A stretch of 64,000 nt of DNA, from assembly GCF_031344055.1 (NCBI RefSeq), contig NZ_JADBEN010000002.1; one strand, 5' to 3'. The stretch comes from Methylobacillus flagellatus_A (lineage in GTDB: Bacteria; Pseudomonadota; Gammaproteobacteria; Burkholderiales; Methylophilaceae). Positions 58,923-64,000 of the stretch are shown here, piece after piece (the first letter of the stretch is position 1; every line of letters begins with the position of its first letter). Both the position numbers and the translations under genes were made by a program. The notes under the pieces are model-generated. The model did not search any database and was not told where the DNA came from. It worked only from the letters and a program-made list of their open reading frames with translations.

Positions 58923-60175
58923 GATAGCAACTTGGATCTCGAGAGATGCCAATGGCTGAACAAGCGCTGCAAACTAGCAGCCAAACCCGGCTTGCGGGGT
59001 AACTTTTCCCTGCTGTCCTGCAGGGATTGCGCAATCTCGCGTATCTTGACGGCATACAGGCTCTTTGGGCTCAACTCCAATATGCTGTCGCCGGTATTGA
59101 CCGAAGAAAGGCGGATCATGCCTGCAGGAGGCAGCATGCCCAACAGCGGCAAATCGAATGAACTGGCAATGTTGTCGGCATCCGGCAGCAGGCGTGGAAG
59201 GTAATGATCCAGCACCAGGCCGGTGTTCTGCAGTTCCAGGTTCTGCGCGCGCAAGGCGCGCAATAACTCATAATTGCGCTTGCAGCTCGGCACGCTCTGC
59301 TCAGCCACGAGGATGGTGCGGTCCACCGCGGACAGCAGCAATTGCAGGAAATCCACGCGCGTCACGCCGCCGAGGTTGATCACCACCTGCGAAAAGTGCT
59401 TCCTCAATGTGCGCAATACCGTATAGATATCCGCAGGGGAAATCTCGAAATCATCTTCCGGATCGTCCGGCATGGAGAGCACGGTCAACCCGGACCGGTG
59501 CCGGGCGAACCCGGTGTCGATCAGGGTTGCATCCACTCTTGCCAGGTTGCGCATCACATCCACAAAACTGTATTTCCCCTGCACGCCCATGAACAACAGG
59601 CTGTCCGCATGCGGGATGCCCAAGTCGACCAGCAGCGTCGATTCCGTTTCCTGCATCGCCTGGGCCAAATGGATCGCCAGCATGGCCGAATCAGGGCTGG
59701 GCCGCGCATTGATGATGGCCGTAATCCGGCCTGATGCCTGTTGCGGGGCCGATTGCTCGCGCCGGATGGCATTGCGCAAGCTATACCGCCCCAGGATGGC
59801 AAGCAGCTCGTTTTCCTTGCTGCCGATGCGAATGAAATCCCTGGCCCCGGCGCGCATGATCGTCAACAGCAATTGCTCATCCGTCGTATCCGCCAGGGCA
59901 AGCACCGGCAGATCGGGCCGGGTGGAACTGATCTCCTCGATGAAGGCGACCTCTTGCAGGAATGCCGGCGACAACGCCACTTCCTGCCGGAAATCCTGCG
60001 AGCGCATATGCAGCAGCACGGCATTGATATCGACGGCATCGACCAATTGCATCACCTTGCGGGTATCCTGTTCTTCCACGAAGATGAACTTGCTGGAATG
60101 GTCGGAGATATTCCTGAGCCAGCGTATGCATTCGTCACCATTGCTGACCACAATGTAGTTCCGGCTATCGTGCAT
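58919..60175 (-). CDS. cpaE: Tad localisation protein TadZ/CpaE, P-loop degenerate
   Basis: 418 residues: an N-terminal receiver-like domain (about 5-130) and a C-terminal MinD/ParA-like domain. At the Walker A position (about 154-166) the sequence is INARPSPDSAMLAIHLAQ; the Gly-Lys-Thr/Ser core is missing. The partner LLVDLGIPHADSLLFMG is kept. ATP binding is therefore doubtful, as reported for some TadZ proteins. Directs the apparatus to a cell pole in related systems. One-base overlap with the secretin gene. Confidence 0.88.
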   Translation of the reverse strand: MHDSRNYIVVSNGDECIRWLRNISDHSSKFIFVEEQDTRKVMQLVDAVDINAVLLHMRSQDFRQEVALSPAFLQEVAFIEEISSTRPDLPVLALADTTDEQLLLTIMRAGARDFIRIGSKENELLAILGRYSLRNAIRREQSAPQQASGRITAIINARPSPDSAMLAIHLAQAMQETESTLLVDLGIPHADSLLFMGVQGKYSFVDVMRNLARVDATLIDTGFARHRSGLTVLSMPDDPEDDFEISPADIYTVLRTLRKHFSQVVINLGGVTRVDFLQLLLSAVDRTILVAEQSVPSCKRNYELLRALRAQNLELQNTGLVLDHYLPRLLPDADNIASSFDLPLLGMLPPAGMIRLSSVNTGDSILELSPKSLYAVKIREIAQSLQDSREKLPRKPGLAASLQRLFSHWHLSRSKLLS

Positions 60176-61533
60176 TAGCGTGACATCCCTGTTGAGCTTG
60201 GTTTCGGATAGGCGTCACGCGAGAGGAAAAACTCGCTGAATGACGGTTTGTAGTGCCTGAGTTCGTCCCCCGGTAACGCCGGCAGTGCGACGTTGCGCGC
60301 AATCGGGCGCACCAGGCGGGGCGTCACGACCATCAGCAACTCCTTGTCCTCGCGGTCGAAACGCTTGGAGCTGAAAAAAGCCCCGATAATCGGGATATTG
60401 CCCAGCCAGGGCATCTTGTCTATGTTGTTGACGGTATTGCGGCTCACCATGCCGCTGATCACGAAGCTCTCGCCGTTGCCCAGCGATACGCTGGTCTCCG
60501 TGCGCCTGACCTTGAGGCCGGGCACCGCCACGCCGCCGGTCTGGACCGCATTGGCGAAATCCAGCTCGCTGACTTCCGGCGCCACCTTGAGAAAAATCCG
60601 CTCGCTGCTGAGGATGGTGGGCGTCAGCATCAGCCTGACGCCGTATTCCTTGTAACGGATCGTGATGGCGCTATCAGACCCGCCGCCGGTACGGATCGGC
60701 ACCGGGAACTCGCCCCCGGCGAGAAAGGTGGCGGTCTGGCCCGAGATGGCGGACAACGACGGTTCGGCAAGAGTGTAAGCAAAGCCGTTGGTTTCGAGTA
60801 TGCTCAAGCTGCCTAGCAAACCAGAACCATGATTGCCGAATACCACATTGAATGCATTCAGGATGGGCAAGAACCCAGAACCGCTGGTAAAGTTGAAGCC
60901 GTCTCCGCTATTCTCTACCCCGGAAAAGCTGCTGGGAGGCGCCACAACTCCAAAACCTTCATGACTGCTGCTGTTCCTCCCGAGAAGGAAGCCAAAGCGC
61001 ATCGCATTCTGCCTGCTGACCTCCACCACCTTGATGTCGATCTGCACATGGCTTTCGAACTCGCTGCTTGCTACATCCAGCGCCCCCTTGCGGTCTTTCT
61101 GCAAGGATTCCAGCGCCCTGGCATGCTCTTCGAGCGACCGCGCCTCCCCGGTGAGGGCGACGCCGTTTCCCGCAGCCTCGATATGCAAATCCTCCACATC
61201 AGCCGCCTTCAAGCCCTGGTTCTCAAGCGCCAGCGAAGGCAACACGCTGACTTTCAACACCCGGCTGGGCTGGGCCGCCTGGCTGTCCCACAGGCTGATT
61301 TCAGTGGCGCCGACTGCCTTGGGCACGATCATCATGGTCTTCGGGCTGGTCAGCGTGACCGCCAGCACTTCCGGGTTGGCCACGGCGACGCGCTGCAACG
61401 CAACCGTGTGCTCGTACAACTTTTGCTGCCCCATGCCGACCAGAATTTCCTCGGCCCAGGCCCATTGCCCGAGCGAGAACAAGCCCGCCCCTATCATGCA
61501 GGCCAATTTTCCCCGTGAATTGAATGCAGCCAT
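60175..61533 (-). CDS. cpaC: Tad outer-membrane secretin RcpA/CpaC
   Basis: 452 residues; signal peptide cut near AWA/EE, pilus-type N domains (VANPEVLAVTLTSPKTMMIV), a BON-like domain (EAAGNGVALTGEARSLEEHA), and the secretin core (ALAEPSLSAISGQTATFLAG GEFPVPI, YKEYGVRLMLTPTIL, DKMPWLGNIPIIGAFFSSKR). Forms the outer-membrane pore for the pilus. Confidence 0.95.
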   Translation of the reverse strand: MAAFNSRGKLACMIGAGLFSLGQWAWAEEILVGMGQQKLYEHTVALQRVAVANPEVLAVTLTSPKTMMIVPKAVGATEISLWDSQAAQPSRVLKVSVLPSLALENQGLKAADVEDLHIEAAGNGVALTGEARSLEEHARALESLQKDRKGALDVASSEFESHVQIDIKVVEVSRQNAMRFGFLLGRNSSSHEGFGVVAPPSSFSGVENSGDGFNFTSGSGFLPILNAFNVVFGNHGSGLLGSLSILETNGFAYTLAEPSLSAISGQTATFLAGGEFPVPIRTGGGSDSAITIRYKEYGVRLMLTPTILSSERIFLKVAPEVSELDFANAVQTGGVAVPGLKVRRTETSVSLGNGESFVISGMVSRNTVNNIDKMPWLGNIPIIGAFFSSKRFDREDKELLMVVTPRLVRPIARNVALPALPGDELRHYKPSFSEFFLSRDAYPKPSSTGMSR

Positions 61534-62433
61534 TTATTGTCCTTTGAAACTGATCGTTTCCGTCTTGTCGCCGGAGTGGACAATGACGTTGACTACCCCG
61601 GCTTGTTTCTTTGCTGGCAATGTTTTTACAGGCTTGGGCACGGCAGGAACCCTGGTTTGTTGCTGCAACCCGGTAATTTCCGACAACCGTACCAAATCGC
61701 TGGATTTGCTTGGTGAATCAGGGTTGGCGCCACGCAGGGACAGGCGCAAAGTGCCGCCGCTGGCCGCCAGCATCAGGCGGGAGACATCCTCTTCCTTGAC
61801 GGCGATGACAGCAGAATGTCCGCTCAACGCTTGCTGCTTGCCGGTACCTCTATTGTCGGCAAGTAGCGAAGCAGGCCCGGGGGAGACACTTGAGGAGGAG
61901 ACATTCTGCTGCAGAGCTTCGCCGTAACTGATCACGCGCACATCCTTGAGGATGGACTGCGCGGAGCTATCCGTGGTCATGCCGTTGCTGCTATTGATAT
62001 ACACCAGTACGTCGACATGGTCGCCAGGCTGGATAAACCCGCCTACGCCGACGACTTCGTCGACCTTGATGGCAACGCCGCGCTCGCCATGCTTGAGCAA
62101 TTGCGCGGCCGGGCCTCGCTGCGCGAAGTGGGTGGACAGCACAGGCGCATCTTTCTCCACGCTGCTTTCCACCATGCGCCCGATCAAATCTGCAGTAGCG
62201 GTGAAAGCCAATGGATTCTGGCTTTCACTCTCTTCCAGCGCCAGATCCTCCGGCAGCAATACATGCCCGGCCGGGATATCCTGGCGTGCAACCACTTGGG
62301 AGTAGCGGACCACAGGCGCTGGAGCCGGCGCATGCACCTCGGGCTGACGACCCGCCCTGATGCCATACCAGCCTATCAATACCGCCCCGATGAATAGAAG
62401 GATTGCTGTAATCCTTAATGCATTTCCGCTCAT
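61534..62433 (-). CDS. cpaB: Tad protein RcpC/CpaB (SAF domain)
   Basis: 299 residues: N-terminal membrane helix (LRITAILLFIGAVLIGWYGI), SAF domain (VVARQDIPAGHVLLPEDLAL) and the RcpC/CpaB domain (LLKHGERGVAIKVDEVVGVG GFIQPGDHVDVLVYIN). Starts the cpaBC-EF-tadBC run; its stop abuts the secretin start. Confidence 0.94.
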   Translation of the reverse strand: MSGNALRITAILLFIGAVLIGWYGIRAGRQPEVHAPAPAPVVRYSQVVARQDIPAGHVLLPEDLALEESESQNPLAFTATADLIGRMVESSVEKDAPVLSTHFAQRGPAAQLLKHGERGVAIKVDEVVGVGGFIQPGDHVDVLVYINSSNGMTTDSSAQSILKDVRVISYGEALQQNVSSSSVSPGPASLLADNRGTGKQQALSGHSAVIAVKEEDVSRLMLAASGGTLRLSLRGANPDSPSKSSDLVRLSEITGLQQQTRVPAVPKPVKTLPAKKQAGVVNVIVHSGDKTETISFKGQ

Positions 62434-62474
62434 TATTATGATGTTCCGCTGTTGTAATCAGCGGCAATGCCAGG

Positions 62475-62960
62475 TCAGACGAGATTTATCCTGGCATTAC
62501 CTTGTAAATCCAGTGGCATGGGCAGCATGGGCCCATAGCCGGGAATGGTCAGGATGGGGATGACCGGGTTATCGTTGTAATTGGAATACACCACCCGCAC
62601 GGTCAAGCTGCCTCCGGCCACATCCACCACCACCTTGCTGTTGCCGGCGCCCAGCACGTGCTCCCGCACGCTCTCCGGCAGCCAGGTCAACGCATTGCCT
62701 ACCGTATGCCTGACGCGCGAGGCAATACCTTCATTGGCATACTGGGCACTGCTGCTATAAGCCATCGGATCCACGGCGATGGCCGCCCGCGCGCCTTCCG
62801 ATGCGGCAAAGACGAAAGACGACTGCAATAGGAACAAGATGGCGTACGTCACCAATGCATAGAACAAGGTGAAGAACAGCATGAACAACAGGGCGAACTC
62901 GATCGCCGCAGCGCCGGATTGCCGATGCCTGGATATACGCCTACTTGATATGTGCTTCAT
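62475..62960 (-). CDS. tadE: TadE-like pseudopilin
   Basis: 161 residues from ATG 62960, which forms ATGA with the prepilin peptidase stop; ATG 62969 would be three residues longer. Basic start then QSGAAAIEFALLFMLFFTLF: a Flp-type cleavage site G/AAAIEF with Glu at +5, then the hydrophobic helix. The secreted part is beta-rich (KVVVDVAGGSLTVRVVYSNY). Processed by the peptidase encoded next door in related systems. Confidence 0.88.
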   Translation of the reverse strand: MKHISSRRISRHRQSGAAAIEFALLFMLFFTLFYALVTYAILFLLQSSFVFAASEGARAAIAVDPMAYSSSAQYANEGIASRVRHTVGNALTWLPESVREHVLGAGNSKVVVDVAGGSLTVRVVYSNYNDNPVIPILTIPGYGPMLPMPLDLQGNARINLV

Positions 62961-63454
62961 AGATGCCATGATTCCATCCCCCATATTTCCGGAAACAGGA
63001 TGACAACGCCCATCGCCAATGCCAGCGCAGCACCAAACGGGATATAACGCCGCTTGTTGCTTTCCCTGCTCACCGACACCCAGCCTGAAGTACTCAATTG
63101 CGGGCTCAACTGCCACCAGATCACCAATGCCGCCAGCACGCCCAGCGATGCCAGCACGAAACTCGCCACCACCACCTTCACGCCGCACAGCACGGCAATC
63201 GCCGCCAGCAGCTTCACGTCCCCGCCGCCCAATGTTTTGGTGGCATATCCGGGAATCGTCAGAAGAAAAGAAACGGCCAAGCCCCAAAAGGCAGAGGATA
63301 TGGGCTGGCCGTAGTAGAAAACCTCTCCTGCTATCAATATGTAAATCAAGCCAAGAACCAATGCTCCCAAACTCAGCAAGTTAGGAATTTTTCTATGTGC
63401 CAGATCAAAAAAAGCAACAATTAGAGCTCCCAACAACAGCATAAGGACACTCAT
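62957..63454 (-). CDS. tadV: Flp prepilin peptidase TadV/CpaA
   Basis: 165 residues, A24 peptidase. The two catalytic aspartates are D17 (FFDLAHRKIPN) and D79 (GGGDVKLLAA); about six membrane helices. Cuts Flp and TadE/F-type precursors. Ten bases after flp. Confidence 0.95.
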   Translation of the reverse strand: MSVLMLLLGALIVAFFDLAHRKIPNLLSLGALVLGLIYILIAGEVFYYGQPISSAFWGLAVSFLLTIPGYATKTLGGGDVKLLAAIAVLCGVKVVVASFVLASLGVLAALVIWWQLSPQLSTSGWVSVSRESNKRRYIPFGAALALAMGVVILFPEIWGMESWHL

Positions 63455-63464
63455 ATACGCTCTA

Positions 63465-63656
63465 TTAGCTAGCAGTGGTCAATGCAGTACTAATGGCGTC
63501 AAAAATGTTTTTTACTTTTCCTGAAATTCCAGAAGTTCCTACAAAAGAAGCCAAAACAACAGCCACCATCGCCGCAATCAAGGCATATTCAATGCCGCTT
63601 GCACCCTCTTCATCCAGGTAAAAATTCACCAGCCACTGTTTCATCGTTGCAAACAT
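63465..63656 (-). CDS. flp: Flp-type pilin
   Basis: 63 residues. Leader MFATMKQWLVNFYLDEEG ends at Gly18; the mature pilin starts ASGIEYALIAAMVAVVLASF with Glu-Tyr at +5/+6, the Flp hallmark. AGAAGGAG lies ahead of the ATG. First gene of the locus, so the strongest expressed; it is read from the promoter region at 63657-63813. Confidence 0.96.
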   Translation of the reverse strand: MFATMKQWLVNFYLDEEGASGIEYALIAAMVAVVLASFVGTSGISGKVKNIFDAISTALTTAS

Positions 63657-63813
63657 GTTGTCTCCTTCTCGACTACTCGTTCAAGTTATGCCGGGCGATT
63701 TTCAATGCCGCTGAAGCACAGCATACACATTTTGATAAATACAGTAAATATGAAAAATATGATAATTACAGTCTATCTATCGGCAACACTGCCGGTTTCT
63801 TTAAGGGCTGGGC
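63657..63813 (-). promoter_or_regulatory. Upstream region of the Tad/Flp locus
   Basis: Non-coding and very AT-rich between 63720 and 63775. It must hold the flp promoter, but I cannot point to a clear -35/-10 pair. Confidence 0.4.
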
Positions 63814-63846
63814 AAAAAAAACGGCCAGGATAAACATCCTGGCCGT
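63814..63846 (-). terminator. Intrinsic terminator of the gene at the window end
   Basis: On the minus strand: perfect stem ACGGCCAGGAT / ATCCTGGCCGT, 4-base loop, then eight T. Lies 31 bases after the stop of the next entry and insulates flp from it. Confidence 0.93.
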
Positions 63847-63877
63847 CTTAATATGAGTGGAGACTGGAAACTAAGTA

Positions 63878-64000
63878 TCAGTCGTCGTACTTGATGTATT
63901 TGAAGCGGGCATCGTCATTAGGAGTGCCTTCCAGCGCGCCTTGTTCCTTGGCCGGCTGCCACTGGATCACGGATTCTATCTTATGCGCCAGTTCCCAATC
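63878..64000 (-). CDS. C-terminal end of an unidentified protein (partial)
   Basis: Last 40 codons of a minus-strand gene that enters from beyond the window: DWELAHKIESVIQWQPAKEQ then GALEGTPNDDARFKYIKYDD and TGA. Acidic and hydrophilic; family not recognised. Supported by the strong terminator after it and the codon use. Confidence 0.7.
   Translation of the reverse strand, partial: DWELAHKIESVIQWQPAKEQGALEGTPNDDARFKYIKYDD

Overview
This window looks like the chromosome of a Gram-negative betaproteobacterium, most like the methylotrophic Methylophilaceae (Methylobacillus type). That placement is inference from the gene order ndk-rlmN-pilW-rodZ-ispG-hisS-(ABC ATPases)-yfgM-bamB-der, from PEP-CTERM/exosortase-type secreted proteins and from moderate-to-high GC. 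There is no rRNA gene, CRISPR array or intact insertion sequence.

Layout. (1) 1-6026: a three-gene RND multidrug efflux operon (adaptor, pump, outer-membrane channel, the last cut by the window edge), divergent from its TetR regulator, with two inverted repeats in the shared promoter region. (2) 6093-7796: a small unknown gene, a decayed 3' fragment of rimO and a ZIP metal transporter. (3) 7797-20832: an iron/haem region. It holds four paralogous PEP-CTERM proteins, two TonB-dependent receptors of the haem/haemoglobin type, haem-handling HmuS, the ABC haem importer HmuTUV, and VOC and cupin genes. Two Fur-box-like sites and two copies of a structured RNA leader with compensatory base changes lie in it. 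(4) 20904-38018: housekeeping genes (pgeF, rluD, bamD, and a long minus-strand operon from ndk to der; then rlmB and rnr). (5) 38098-44481: a 6.3-kb integrative element in the 3' end of a tRNA-Leu(CAG) gene, with integrase, toxin-antitoxin pair, AlpA/Rha-type regulators, two S24-like proteins, and a winged-helix protein followed by iteron-like 33-bp repeats. Its right flank looks like the worn left end of a second element. (6) 44527-46647: a tRNA-Leu(TAG) and small genes without known function. (7) 46933-53149: a heavy-metal-type RND efflux operon, a small secreted protein and a Gdx/SugE exporter. (8) 53161-63656: a complete Tad/Flp pilus locus on the minus strand, followed by the end of an unidentified gene.

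The part most likely to hold an undescribed system is 7797-20832. Four secreted proteins that share one domain and a C-terminal exosortase sorting signal sit between two haem receptors and the cytoplasmic haem-uptake genes. Two of the four follow the same covarying RNA leader, and two Fur-like sites precede the clusters. A reasonable hypothesis is an exosortase-anchored or released haem-capture layer feeding the TonB receptors, controlled by iron and by a leader RNA.
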